DNA from: Pseudomonas graminis
GTDB lineage: Bacteria > Pseudomonadota > Gammaproteobacteria > Pseudomonadales > Pseudomonadaceae
DNA: 64,000 bases
Assembly: GCF_900111735.1 (NCBI RefSeq)
Contig: NZ_FOHW01000015.1
Span: forward strand, 62,001 to 126,000
Direction of reading: 5' to 3'
The notes below the pieces were generated by a model. That model was not told where the DNA came from and made no database searches. It saw nothing but the letters and a program-made list of their open reading frames with translations. Below are positions 16,897-25,335 of the stretch, piece after piece (position 1 is the first letter of the stretch; each line of letters begins with the position of its first letter). Made by a program: the position numbers and the translations under genes.

Positions 16897-19014
16897 ATGG
16901 CAAGTAAGCTGACCAATTTTCACGACGCCGTTCAGTCACTTAAACTTTATCGCAGAGCAGAATTGCCCGGACAAGACAATAACTCCGCGATTGTGGAAAA
17001 ATTATATGTAGACCCTTTGCCAAATGACCATGTATTTGAAACTGTTAGAATGCCAAACACGTCATTTATCATCGGAAGAAAGGGAACCGGCAAATCCACA
17101 ATCTTTCAACGCCTACAGTATGAGTTAACCAAGGACAAGAAGAAGACATCTGCCTACGTCGACATTAAGACAATTTTCGAATCCTCTCAAGTTGACAGCC
17201 GTACACATGCAAAAATTGCAACTATGGATTTCGCACTTCCTCCGCAGGAGATCGAGCGAATTCTGCTGCTGAAATCATTTATTATATCGGTTATCGTTGA
17301 GATCAAGAAAGAACTGAAGAAAAGAACTGAAAGCTCATTTTGGGAAACAATAAAAGATTCGTTCTCCGGAAGCTTAGACGAATTATTTGAAGAGTTAGAT
17401 GAGCTAATCGAAGAGATTGATGTCGAAAAATTTATTAGCGTTTTAGGCATAAAGCATGTTCAGGGTAAGCAGCAGGAAGAAAACATCCGATCTAGCGGTG
17501 GAAATGCGGAGATCAAATTAAAGATTGATCCAAACCCGGTAGATTTCACTGTAGGCGGACAGCGCGCCTCTAGCACAAAAGATGCGTCAGAGATTAGCTA
17601 TAGCGACATCCTAATAAGCGTTTTCGACATAAAGGACTTGCTTTCAAAGCTTAAGACCATATTGTCTAATTTGGGCGTGCGCCACCTATACATTCTAGTT
17701 GATGATTTTTCAGAGCTTCCAGAGGACGCAATGAAGGTTGTGGTCGACCTTCTACTTGCTCCTCTAAACAACTGGTCCGAAGAGTTTATCAAGTTGAAGG
17801 TTGCAGCTTACCCAGGCCGAATCTATTACGGCCAAATTGACAAAACAAAAATCGACGAAGTGTATCTAGATATTTATAAGCTCTATGGATCTAACGACGT
17901 TTCAACCATGGAGGATAATGCTACTGAATTTGTTCGTCGATTAGTTATGATGCGAATAAAGGTCTACAAGGCCGGAAAAGTAGCTGACTACTTTGATTCC
18001 AATCTTGATGAAATTCTCAAAGAGTTGTTCTACGCGACGATGGGTAACCCTAGGATCATAGGCTACCTATTGCATTACTGTCACGAATCTCATCTGATTT
18101 ATGATCGAAAAATCGGTGTACGGGCCATTCAGCAAGCCGCCAAAAAATATTATGAAGACAAAATTGAAAGCTATTTCAGCCTTTCAAAGTTTTTACATGA
18201 ATCATTCGGTGAAAAATCTTCAATATTTGGACTCAAAGAACTTCTTGAAATGCTTGTTGTTAGAGCAAAAGAACTTAGAAGCCACAGCTCAAGCGTATTT
18301 GACTCGATCAATGGTCGCCCCCCGACAAGCCATTTTCACGTTTCGGTGGCATATGAATCAATTCTTCAGACGTTAGAATTGAATTTTTTTCTTACAAAGT
18401 ACTATGAAATGAGCGACAGAGATGGGAGAAAAGTCAGCGTCTACGCGATGAATTACGGTCTTTGCCAAAAGTACACTCTTGCTTTTGGTCGCCCCGGCCG
18501 GGAACGAGCGTATAGACTCTATTTTGTTGAGCGCGTCTTTGATTACTCCCCCCTGCTCCATAAGTATATGGCCAAAAATCAAGAGATAATCTGTCAGGAG
18601 TGTGAGTTCAAGTATTCAATTGACGATCTAGAAGCGATTCGATGGAATAAAATGAAATGCCGAGAATGTGCCAGCGGTATTTGCGAAGTCGTAAACCTCT
18701 CTAAAAAGTATGAAAATGTATTAAGAGACGTGGATAAATCGCTGTTGCTGCCGGCAGCAGAACTCGGAATTCTACAAACTCTTCACTTGGGTACCGATGC
18801 TATGTTTGCTGGCGACATCGCATCAGAGTTGGATTGTTCTTACCAACTCATTGGCCGCAGAGGAAGATACCTACATGACAAAGGGCTCGTAGTGCGAGGA
18901 AAAAACGACGCGGGACGTCGCGTGTTCGCGATTACGGACTTAGCCGAGGAGTCATATTTTTCACAAGGCAGTGACGACGATCTAAGTGTCGAAACTGCCG
19001 ATGACATGGATTGA
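16897..19014 (+). CDS. Large P-loop NTPase with zinc ribbon and winged-helix C-terminus
   Basis: A 705-residue protein of no family I can name. Walker A is GRKGTGKST (60-68). The Walker B candidate is LYILVDDFSEL (264-274), followed by a P-x-R-I sensor-like segment (MGNPRIIGYLLHYCHESH). A four-cysteine zinc ribbon is formed by CQEC (566-569) and CREC (588-591). The C-terminal about 70 residues (LQTLHLGTDAMFAGDIASELDCSYQLIGRRGRYLHDKGLV...) form a winged helix, and the tail is acidic. The layout AAA/STAND-like ATPase + Zn ribbon + wHTH suggests DNA or partner recognition coupled to NTP switching. Codon usage is markedly AT-rich. It lies beside attR in place of the late genes, so it is cargo. 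A defence role is inference only. Confidence 0.8.
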   Translation: MASKLTNFHDAVQSLKLYRRAELPGQDNNSAIVEKLYVDPLPNDHVFETVRMPNTSFIIGRKGTGKSTIFQRLQYELTKDKKKTSAYVDIKTIFESSQVDSRTHAKIATMDFALPPQEIERILLLKSFIISVIVEIKKELKKRTESSFWETIKDSFSGSLDELFEELDELIEEIDVEKFISVLGIKHVQGKQQEENIRSSGGNAEIKLKIDPNPVDFTVGGQRASSTKDASEISYSDILISVFDIKDLLSKLKTILSNLGVRHLYILVDDFSELPEDAMKVVVDLLLAPLNNWSEEFIKLKVAAYPGRIYYGQIDKTKIDEVYLDIYKLYGSNDVSTMEDNATEFVRRLVMMRIKVYKAGKVADYFDSNLDEILKELFYATMGNPRIIGYLLHYCHESHLIYDRKIGVRAIQQAAKKYYEDKIESYFSLSKFLHESFGEKSSIFGLKELLEMLVVRAKELRSHSSSVFDSINGRPPTSHFHVSVAYESILQTLELNFFLTKYYEMSDRDGRKVSVYAMNYGLCQKYTLAFGRPGRERAYRLYFVERVFDYSPLLHKYMAKNQEIICQECEFKYSIDDLEAIRWNKMKCRECASGICEVVNLSKKYENVLRDVDKSLLLPAAELGILQTLHLGTDAMFAGDIASELDCSYQLIGRRGRYLHDKGLVVRGKNDAGRRVFAITDLAEESYFSQGSDDDLSVETADDMD

Positions 19015-19398
19015 TAAGGATTTTAGAAAGGGGGTGACAACGCCTCCTTTTAAACCAACCCATGTGGGATACCTAGAGGTTATCCGTTAACGTCACGCGC
19101 GTTCGTACCGCGGAAGCGTGCTCAGTGCTGCTGCATGACGAAGTGCGCTGTCGGAGGTGATGCTTCTGAAAACCTCGCCGCACCTAAAATTTGCACTTGG
19201 CCGGCAACAGGCGTCTCTGTTGTTTTTTCTGCTATCACAACCGCGGACCACATCAGCCCGCATGGTTCGCAGGCCCACAGACTGAGCAAACACTAGCGTA
19301 ACAACGGCTACAGGCCCCGTATACCTAGCCAGTCTTGGCGCATGCCCACGTAACAAGAACTTAGGTAACTCATTGATATATATATATTAACGATCTGT
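19015..19398. other. Island right-end non-coding region
   Basis: 384 bp between the NTPase stop and attR. A weak hairpin (aaaggggg ... cctccttt, about 19026-19049) could end NTPase transcription. A minus-strand frame at 19093-19356 lacks a ribosome binding site and looks spurious. An AT run (tatatatatatta) immediately precedes attR. Confidence 0.4.
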
Positions 19399-19443
19399 CT
19401 TGTAATCAGTAGGTCCCGGGTTCGACTCCTGGTGCCGGCACCA
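19399..19443 (+). repeat. attR: 45-bp copy of the tRNA-Thr 3' end
   Basis: Identical to 6931-6975. Only the anticodon-arm-to-CCA part is present, so it cannot make a tRNA. The base pattern just upstream (ctgt versus ctga) diverges immediately, fixing the left boundary of the duplication. Confidence 0.92.
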
Positions 19444-19452
19444 GATTTAGCA

Positions 19453-19484
19453 AAAAGGCTCACCGAAAGGTGGGCCTTTTTTGT
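19453..19484 (+). terminator. Original tRNA-Thr terminator, displaced by the island
   Basis: The stem AAAAGGCTCACC (19453-19464) pairs with GGTGGGCCTTTT (19469-19480), with loop GAAA and a following T-run. It stands 10 bp after attR, the distance expected for the terminator of the unoccupied tRNA locus. Confidence 0.85.
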
Positions 19485-19615
19485 TTGCGCTTCTCAAAGT
19501 GGCGTCAAGTAACACATTCACCAACTGAAAGGCTTCAGTCGACTCGACGCAGCGCCTCATTGTCACGGCAACAGCATACGAGCATCATCATGGCCCGACA
19601 TAAGGATGCGTCACC

Positions 19616-20131
19616 ATGGCACAGCCCACGCTCCATCTCCTGTGCGGCAAGATTGCATCCGGGAAATCAACCCTGGCGAACGCTCTGAAAGAAGAGCAAG
19701 CGGCGGTCTTGCTGACTGAGGACCATTGGCTCTCAAGACTCTACCCAGACCAGATCCACTCGGTTGCTGACTACGCAAAGCTCGCGCGACTGCTTAGAGA
19801 TGTCATCGGCCCCTTGGTCATCGATATGCTGACGGCTGGCGTCAATGTGGTTCTCGATTTTCCAGCCACCACTCCTGCAGACCGCCAGTGGATGCGCAGT
19901 CTGGCTGATCACGCCCAGGCCTCGCACAGCCTGCACGTCCTAGACGTCGACGACGAAATTTGCCGGGCCCGGCTGCACCTTAGGAACAAGCGCGGTGAAC
20001 ATGAGTTTGCAGCGACTGACGCCGAGTTTGAGTTGATCACTAGCTACTTCCGGGCTCCCGACCAGGAAGAAGGACTTGATGTTGTCGTGCACCGAGAATT
20101 CGATTCCTCGCCAGACAAAACGCAACCATGA
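19616..20131 (+). CDS. Small P-loop kinase-like ATPase (AAA_33 type)
   Basis: A 171-residue cytoplasmic protein. Walker A GKIASGKST is at about residues 11-19. VVLDFPATTPADRQW resembles the Walker B and following region of zeta-toxin/polynucleotide-kinase-like AAA_33 proteins, and RLHLRNKRGEHEFAATDAEF looks like their lid arginine segment. The substrate is unknown (small-molecule or nucleotide kinase). The start at 19616 places the P-loop as usual. It overlaps the next ORF by ATGA, and the pair lies just outside attR. Confidence 0.72.
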   Translation: MAQPTLHLLCGKIASGKSTLANALKEEQAAVLLTEDHWLSRLYPDQIHSVADYAKLARLLRDVIGPLVIDMLTAGVNVVLDFPATTPADRQWMRSLADHAQASHSLHVLDVDDEICRARLHLRNKRGEHEFAATDAEFELITSYFRAPDQEEGLDVVVHREFDSSPDKTQP

Positions 20132-20424
20132 ATATCCCGGAACTGATGGCCCAGCTTGTAGAACTTAAAAAAATCTATAACGACGAAGGGTGTAGAGATT
20201 TTGACAGGGGCATTGATGGTGTCTTAAGCATGCTTTCCCAAGGCGCTCTGCCCAATACTCCTGAATGGGAGCAAGCGGGTTCGATGTACAGAACAATGGC
20301 CGGATCTAAATCTGGGGTTTCGGACCTTTATATTGACCGCGACAACGTCGAGCAACGTATTGCGGCCAACTCAAAACTCGATGCTATCCGCCAGACACTT
20401 TGGGCTACCTTCACTAGAGTTTGA
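20128..20424 (+). CDS. Hypothetical protein coupled to the P-loop kinase
   Basis: A 98-residue soluble helical protein (MNIPELMAQLVELKKIYNDE ... VEQRIAANSKLDAIRQTLWA) with no motif I recognise. ATG 20128 overlaps the kinase stop, so the two are probably translated together and may act together. Composition is intermediate, compatible with accessory DNA. Confidence 0.65.
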   Translation: MNIPELMAQLVELKKIYNDEGCRDFDRGIDGVLSMLSQGALPNTPEWEQAGSMYRTMAGSKSGVSDLYIDRDNVEQRIAANSKLDAIRQTLWATFTRV

Positions 20425-20481
20425 TGTGCCGGGATCGCCTGATGAGTAAGTTTAGCGGGGCCCTACCTTTGTGTGAAAACT

Positions 20482-20781
20482 TCAGGCTGGATCGGAATCA
20501 GAGTGTGATTTTTGTTTCATGAAAGACAGGTAATCGTCTAGATATTCCGCAACGGGCTTAGCCGCGCCCAACTCATTCAACTCGCCAGAGTTCCGATCAA
20601 TCAGAAATGGGCTATTTCCTGCTAACTGATCACACCGATTGACGGCTCTTAAATACTCCACTAACTGGTAGCAAGAAAACCAGCCACCTTGAAAACCTCC
20701 TTCCCCGAATATCTTTAAGGGTATCGCAGAGTTTCCAATAAACTTTCTAGCAAGATCAAAAGCATACTCGTAATTAATCAT
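20482..20781 (-). CDS. Putative Imm35/YrhB-like immunity protein
   Basis: A 99-residue protein starting MINYEYAFDLARKFI, with SPFLIDRNSGELNELGAAKPVAEY (split here only by reading) near the C-terminus, the layout of Imm35/YrhB-domain immunity proteins. The start at 20781 has GGGG upstream and begins as the family does; a start 18 bp further upstream is possible. It is the last gene of the minus-strand toxin locus, 104 bp after the other immunity candidate. It may protect against a toxin no longer encoded here. Confidence 0.6.
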   Translation of the reverse strand: MINYEYAFDLARKFIGNSAIPLKIFGEGGFQGGWFSCYQLVEYLRAVNRCDQLAGNSPFLIDRNSGELNELGAAKPVAEYLDDYLSFMKQKSHSDSDPA

Positions 20782-20903
20782 CAGTTTGCCCCACGACATA
20801 TGCCCGCTTAGCAGGGAATACCGTGTCCGAAAAACGCCGCCTTCGTCCCTGATACCAAATCAATTTCTTAAACTGGTATTGAACCGACATGCCTATACAG
20901 TCT

Positions 20904-21242
20904 TTAGCCTTGTTGAGGAACGAATAATTCTGCTTCAGAAGAAACCTCAGGGCCTTGGCATAACTCTGCAAGCGCTCTTAGTGAATCCCCGGAAACCTGA
21001 AAGTAAATATTCTCCACCTCGTTATCGTCATCGAAAAATATGGACATACCAATATCGTCGCTTACGTATTTTTTGATCCCCGAATACATCTCAACGAAGT
21101 CGAACTTCAATGCCGCAATTAAGTGCCCTACAATACCTTTAGATAGTCGCTGAGAGCTCTCAAACTCCCAACCATCCTCACCTAACACTTTATCCGCCCC
21201 GATAGGAACCAAAAAAGCAGCCATATATTTTTTCTTCATCAC
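20904..21242 (-). CDS. Putative cognate immunity protein of the adjacent toxin
   Basis: A 112-residue soluble protein (MKKKYMAAFLVPIGADKVLG ... DDIGMSIFFDDDNEVENIYF) with an acidic middle and no membrane segment. It starts one base after the toxin stop region (toxin ends at 21244), the arrangement of effector/immunity pairs. I do not recognise the family; the immunity role is inferred from position, size and acidity. A second Met start at residue 2 is equally possible. Confidence 0.55.
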   Translation of the reverse strand: MMKKKYMAAFLVPIGADKVLGEDGWEFESSQRLSKGIVGHLIAALKFDFVEMYSGIKKYVSDDIGMSIFFDDDNEVENIYFQVSGDSLRALAELCQGPEVSSEAELFVPQQG

Positions 21243-21243
21243 A

Positions 21244-22338
21244 TTACTCCCAATTTTCTACCGGAATTTTTTCTATACCCGCCTTAATTGCGGCTTGAGC
21301 CCTATGGTGCCCATCCTGAATTTCAAGTCGCCCTGTACTCGGATTTCTCCAAGCGTCAACTGGATAGCTGGGGTCAAAACCATTCCTCTCCATACTTTTT
21401 GCGAGACGCTTAATCTGTGATCCAGACATTTCCGATTTGGTCTGAGTCGGTATTAGGTTGCCAGGATTTTCATAAGTTAGCCTAGGTCCCAGTTCCCTTG
21501 GGGGTTTAGCATCATTGCTAGTCGAGGAAGAAGATTCTTGCGGATGTTGTGGCCCCATCGCACCTCTGTGCGGCTCCGCCTTTTGCAGATCAGGCCTACT
21601 CTTCAACGCATCCTCATGCTTAAGCATCCACTGCCCAATGTTTGCGCCTTTCGGACTGGCTCCCATCTCCTGAGCTAGCCTGCCTGCGTTTCCCCGACCA
21701 CGAGTCAGGTATTCAACAATGGCACCTAGCAGCAGAACGACTACCTCTACATGGCCGAGTGCGATGTTATGGGCAGCGCTGCTCACAGCATAGGGGTCAT
21801 CCTGGCTGAGGGGAGTCAGTCCTTCCTCGCCTCGCGGGCCTTCCCATGCAGCGTGGATACCGGTCAGGTAATACCCGCCAACGCGAGGTAGGCCTTCGAC
21901 GAAAAATTCCGCAATGGACTGCAGGCCAAGTATTGCCAATATCCAGCTGCTGACCTGCAAACCCAATGCAGCGCCAGCGGCACCCATGGGAACAGCGCCG
22001 GCACCTCCGAAGAAAGCGCCCACTCCCGCGCCGATGGCAGCTCCAGTCAAGGTGCTACCTGCGACGATCATTGCCATCTGGGTCACCACATCAATCAGGT
22101 CGTCGATGATGATGGAAATTTCGAGGTCGGCAAAACGCCGGCGCAGTAGGTCCGCCGCCTACCATTCAGCTTGATAAAACGCCGACCTGACGCTCTCGAC
22201 ACGGCGGATATTCAGACTAAGCGATGGGGCAGGCTCACCCCAATGGTTTCTAAATCGAACACCACCTTGGTAGCCCATTTCCTGCCTTATCTGATCTTCG
22301 ATCTGATGCCACGAGGGCACGATATGCCAAAAGAACAT
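21244..22338 (-). pseudogene. DUF6861-type polymorphic toxin with ParB-like C-terminus, amber-interrupted
   Basis: From ATG 22338 (AGGGAG 8 bp upstream) the frame reads MFFWHIVPSWHQIEDQIRQE ... NIRRVESVRSAFYQAEW, then TAG at codon 60 (22161-22159). It continues without shift as AADLLRRRFADLEISIIIDD into the 281-residue ORF. The continuity, and my recollection of uninterrupted relatives with Q at this site (CAG to TAG), indicate a nonsense mutation. The middle holds glycine-rich hydrophobic helices (GAAIGAGVGAFFGGAGAVP). The last about 70 residues (SGSQIKRLAKSMERNGF ... LEIQDGHHRAQAAIKAGI) resemble a ParB/Srx-fold domain with DGHHR. Re-initiation at an internal GTG/ATG near 22089 might still yield a fragment. 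Confidence 0.72.
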
Positions 22339-22789
22339 TCAACGTCTCCCTGACAACTCCAGCTTGGGGCACCGCCCGCTTTTTATAATTGCTGAGAGAG
22401 TGCACGAAATTTGGAACTGAGTATTTCATGACCCAGTGCGCCCACCATAGGCCGACCCTCCCGCAGTGACGTAGGAACCTTCTGAAGTTAAGCAATAGGG
22501 TTCGCCACATCTTGATATCGCTTTCCCACAAAAAACTTCCCGCTTGGCAGGGCACTTGGGTTCAGGTCTAGCCACAGGAGGACCAAAACTCCCAGCAGCG
22601 CTTTGAGCCCGGCTGCTGGCATACGCCCACTCATCAACGGCCAAGCCGCTATCCTCATATGGCGCCCTAAGATTCAGCGCCCCCCTCCCCCATCCCGCCC
22701 CCATCTAGTAACGTATACCCATCCAACGGGCCCTCGCGTCTGCGTCAGGACAGCGACCCGCCATCAGAATCACGATAGAAGGCCCAACC
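22339..22789. other. Intergenic region upstream of the toxin locus
   Basis: 451 bp with short minus-strand frames (22426-22704, 22250-22555) that lack ribosome binding sites and recognisable domains. It may hold decayed upstream toxin-delivery sequence, but I see nothing I can name. Confidence 0.35.
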
Positions 22790-23110
22790 GTGCACAAAGT
22801 CCGATTGATCAAGTACGTCTGGACCCACCAGACCCCGGAGATTTCGTCTGAATGGTCCAAGCTGCTCTACGAAGTGGAGCTGCCGTTCGTCCCTTTCCAT
22901 GGCTTGAACATTCAGCTGCCGATGCAGCGCGTCTGGCGAATTCGGGATGTCGAGTGGAATGTCGAGGAGCAGACCTTTCGCTGCCATATCGAAGATCAAT
23001 TCATGAACTTGCTGGATGTGGATGACTCGTACGAGGACTGGATCGAGACATTGCTGGAGTGTGGCTGGGTGCTGAGCGGTCGTTACACCAATGAGCACAA
23101 CAAGACCTGA
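22790..23110 (+). CDS. Hypothetical protein (106 aa)
   Basis: GTG start at 22790 with AGAAGG upstream. A soluble protein rich in Trp and acidic residues (LIKYVWTHQTPEISSEWSKL, RVWRIRDVEWNVEEQTFRCH), ending with DDSYEDWIETLLECGWVLSG. No domain recognised. It looks like a small conserved cytoplasmic protein. It marks the return to typical chromosomal composition after the accessory region. Confidence 0.65.
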   Translation: MHKVRLIKYVWTHQTPEISSEWSKLLYEVELPFVPFHGLNIQLPMQRVWRIRDVEWNVEEQTFRCHIEDQFMNLLDVDDSYEDWIETLLECGWVLSGRYTNEHNKT

Positions 23111-23249
23111 TTCTCCGCCACCAGGATTTCCTCGGGAATTGGCGCAGGATGCGCACTGCGCCCGGCAGAGATGACAAACCGATGCCAGACTGAATAACAC
23201 CTGGCACAAGGACTGTCCTGGCGCCTTATTTCCTTAGAGCATTGCTGTC

Positions 23250-23999
23250 ATGAAATGGATTTCCTGTTGTATCCGCTGCGCGGCAGGCGCGCTTCTGGCC
23301 TGCTCGTCGATGGCGTATGCGCTCCCTGTCGTTGACGTGTTCTTCGCCGAAGCGCCGCCGCTGACCATGGTCAGTCAAGGCGACCAGCACGGGATCGCGG
23401 GCGACATCAGCCTTCAGGCCATGGCGATGGCCGGATATTCCCCCCACCTGCTCTCGCCTCCCTGGCCGCGCGCGCAACGCGATGTGGCGCTTGGGTCGAA
23501 CAAGCTCATCGCGCCGCTGACTCGCACTCAAAGCCGGGAAAACAACTTCACCTGGATCGCTCCGCTGATGACGATGGACCGGGCGTTTTTCAGCCTCGAT
23601 CGTCACGTCGAGAGTTTTGAAGAGGCGCGCAGGACCTTCAAGATGATCGCCGTCGGCAGTGGCTCGGCGCAGGAAACGCGTCTACGTGAGGAAGGTTTTT
23701 CCGCCGCTCAGATTTATCCGCTGAAGATTGGCGAGAACCCGGCGCTGATGTTGCTCAAGGGCCGGGTGGATGCGTGGTTCAACGGCGTACCGGAAACCCT
23801 TTATATCTGGAAGCAGATCAGCGACCGCCCGTTGTTAATGAGCGGGGCATTGATGACTGCTGACCTTTATCTGGCCTGCTCGAAGGACTGCGACCCTCAG
23901 ATGGTCGAGAAGCTGAAGACCGCGATCGATACGCTGCAGTCAAACGGCGCAATCAAACGAGCCCAGCACGACTACCTGAAAGGGTTACCGGTCCAGTAG
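23250..23999 (+). CDS. Periplasmic substrate-binding-domain protein (SBP_bac_3-like)
   Basis: A 249-residue protein with a Sec signal peptide (MKWISCCIRC ... CSSMAYA, cleavage near 25). The mature segments GIAGDISLQAMAMAGYSPHL and IAPLTRTQSRENNFTWIAPL match solitary family-3 binding proteins that occur without a transporter. There is no permease or ATPase nearby, so it may be an orphan sensor or binding protein. Ligand unknown. Confidence 0.78.
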   Translation: MKWISCCIRCAAGALLACSSMAYALPVVDVFFAEAPPLTMVSQGDQHGIAGDISLQAMAMAGYSPHLLSPPWPRAQRDVALGSNKLIAPLTRTQSRENNFTWIAPLMTMDRAFFSLDRHVESFEEARRTFKMIAVGSGSAQETRLREEGFSAAQIYPLKIGENPALMLLKGRVDAWFNGVPETLYIWKQISDRPLLMSGALMTADLYLACSKDCDPQMVEKLKTAIDTLQSNGAIKRAQHDYLKGLPVQ

Positions 24000-24031
24000 G
24001 GCAGCCCTGCTCCAAGGCTCGTGCTTGCCGG

Positions 24032-24991
24032 TCACGGCAGCAGAATGACCTTGTCGGCGCCGCCCTGATTCACTTCCGCATAACGTGCCAGGCCTCCTTC
24101 CAGCGGCGACTCAATCAGCCCGGTTGGCAGCGGCAAGGTGCCGTCGTCGAACTGTTTGCCAAACTGCTCAAGCATCCGTGCGCAGGCTTCCACGCCGTAC
24201 AGCAGCGAGTTGATCCCCACCACCGAACCGCCCTTGCGGTACAGCGCCAGCGCAGGCAGTTGCACGTGGCCGTCCACCGGCGCGGCGATGATTGCGATGC
24301 GACCGAACTGGGCCAGCGCAGGCACAGAAGCCGGCAGCCAAAAGCCCGTGGTGTCGAAGATCACGTCGGCGCCGCCTGGAAAAACGGCGTTCACTTGAGC
24401 ACCGAGGTCTTCCGGCTTGTCGAGCTGAATCGCGTTGAAGCCTTGCTCCTGCAGCGCTTTCAGCTGGTCCGGTTTACGCACCGCTGCCAGCACCTGGGCG
24501 CCGCGTATCTTCGCCAGTGCGATGGCGGCGCTCCCCACTGCGCCATTGGCACCGATGACCAACAACCGGGTGCCGCTCTGCACGAGGCTGCGCTCAAGCG
24601 CGTCCCAAGCGGTGGTGTAGGGAACGCCCAGACTGGCGGCCTGGGTGAAACTCAGCGACGCCGGTTTGATCGCCACGCCCTTGGCCGACAGCGTGATGTA
24701 GCCAGCATGGGAGCCGTCGCGGACAAAGCCGATTTCTTTGCCAGTGCCCCACACTTCCTTGCCGATCAGTTCCTGCGGGCCTTCGACGACCACACCCGCA
24801 AAGTCACGACCCGGAATGCGGGGCATCGTGGTGTAAGGGAAGCGGCCCAGGACGTTTTTGACGTCGCTGGGGTTCAGGCCTGCGGCTTTTATCTGCACCA
24901 GAACTTCGCCGGCCGCCGGAACAGGCGTGGGCAGATCGACGACTTCCAGCGCAGCCAGGTCGCCGGTGCGGGAGAATTGCAGTGCTTTCAT
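24032..24991 (-). CDS. MDR-superfamily NADPH:quinone oxidoreductase-like enzyme
   Basis: A 319-residue cytoplasmic enzyme. The N-terminal GroES-like domain contains GEVLVQIKAAGLNPSDVKN and PRIPGRDFAGVV. The Rossmann nucleotide-binding motif is IGANGAVGSAAIALAK (about 146-161). Structural zinc cysteines are absent, so it belongs to the zinc-independent quinone reductase/zeta-crystallin side of the family. It is probably transcribed with the small XapX protein upstream on the same strand. The AraC regulator further upstream may control it, by proximity. Confidence 0.85.
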   Translation of the reverse strand: MKALQFSRTGDLAALEVVDLPTPVPAAGEVLVQIKAAGLNPSDVKNVLGRFPYTTMPRIPGRDFAGVVVEGPQELIGKEVWGTGKEIGFVRDGSHAGYITLSAKGVAIKPASLSFTQAASLGVPYTTAWDALERSLVQSGTRLLVIGANGAVGSAAIALAKIRGAQVLAAVRKPDQLKALQEQGFNAIQLDKPEDLGAQVNAVFPGGADVIFDTTGFWLPASVPALAQFGRIAIIAAPVDGHVQLPALALYRKGGSVVGINSLLYGVEACARMLEQFGKQFDDGTLPLPTGLIESPLEGGLARYAEVNQGGADKVILLP

Positions 24992-25029
24992 ATGGATTCA
25001 TCCAGAGTGGGGAAAGGGAGGTCGTCGGT

Positions 25030-25203
25030 TCAGGAGGCCAGATTGGACAAGAACTGCTTGCCCACCGGCCACAGCCATTCACCGGCTTGCATGCCGAGCA
25101 GGCCAACCAGTGCGACCAGAGGCGGTGCGGGTGAACGGAAATCCAGCAGGCCATAGAGCAAACCGACGGCGATACCGATGGCGAGGGAAATAACGTAGCT
25201 CAT
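25030..25203 (-). CDS. XapX (DUF1427) small membrane protein
   Basis: A 57-residue ORF missed by most length cutoffs. The sequence MSYVISLAIGIAVGLLYGLL (helix 1) is followed by the signature FRSPAPPLVALVGLLGM (helix 2) and EWLWPVGKQFL. The RSPAPP-ALVGLLGM core is diagnostic of the XapX domain. It lies 39 bp upstream of the oxidoreductase on the same strand. Role unknown; a small inner-membrane protein often found near oxidoreductases and AraC regulators. Confidence 0.85.
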   Translation of the reverse strand: MSYVISLAIGIAVGLLYGLLDFRSPAPPLVALVGLLGMQAGEWLWPVGKQFLSNLAS

Positions 25204-25335
25204 GACAACTCCGGTGCGTGGGACGCGCGGCTCGATGGCGGCGCGACTGCGTTAAGCGATGACCAGAGTGTAAGGAGGGCCGGCAAGGGCTGCCGGCCAA
25301 GAGCTTCTGAATTTCGGACAGTATCGGCGCATGCG

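Noticed and set aside
19093..19356. 87-aa minus-strand ORF near attR
   Set aside because: No ribosome binding site, low-quality composition, no domain; probably chance.
19399..19443. Second tRNA-Thr gene
   Set aside because: Only the 3' 45 nt are present; acceptor 5' strand and D-arm are missing, so it is an att repeat.
20774..20971. 65-aa minus-strand ORF between the two immunity candidates
   Set aside because: It overlaps both neighbours in another frame, has no ribosome binding site and no recognisable domain.
22426..22704. 92-aa minus-strand ORF upstream of the toxin gene, considered as a delivery/PAAR remnant
   Set aside because: No PAAR-like glycine/histidine pattern and no ribosome binding site.
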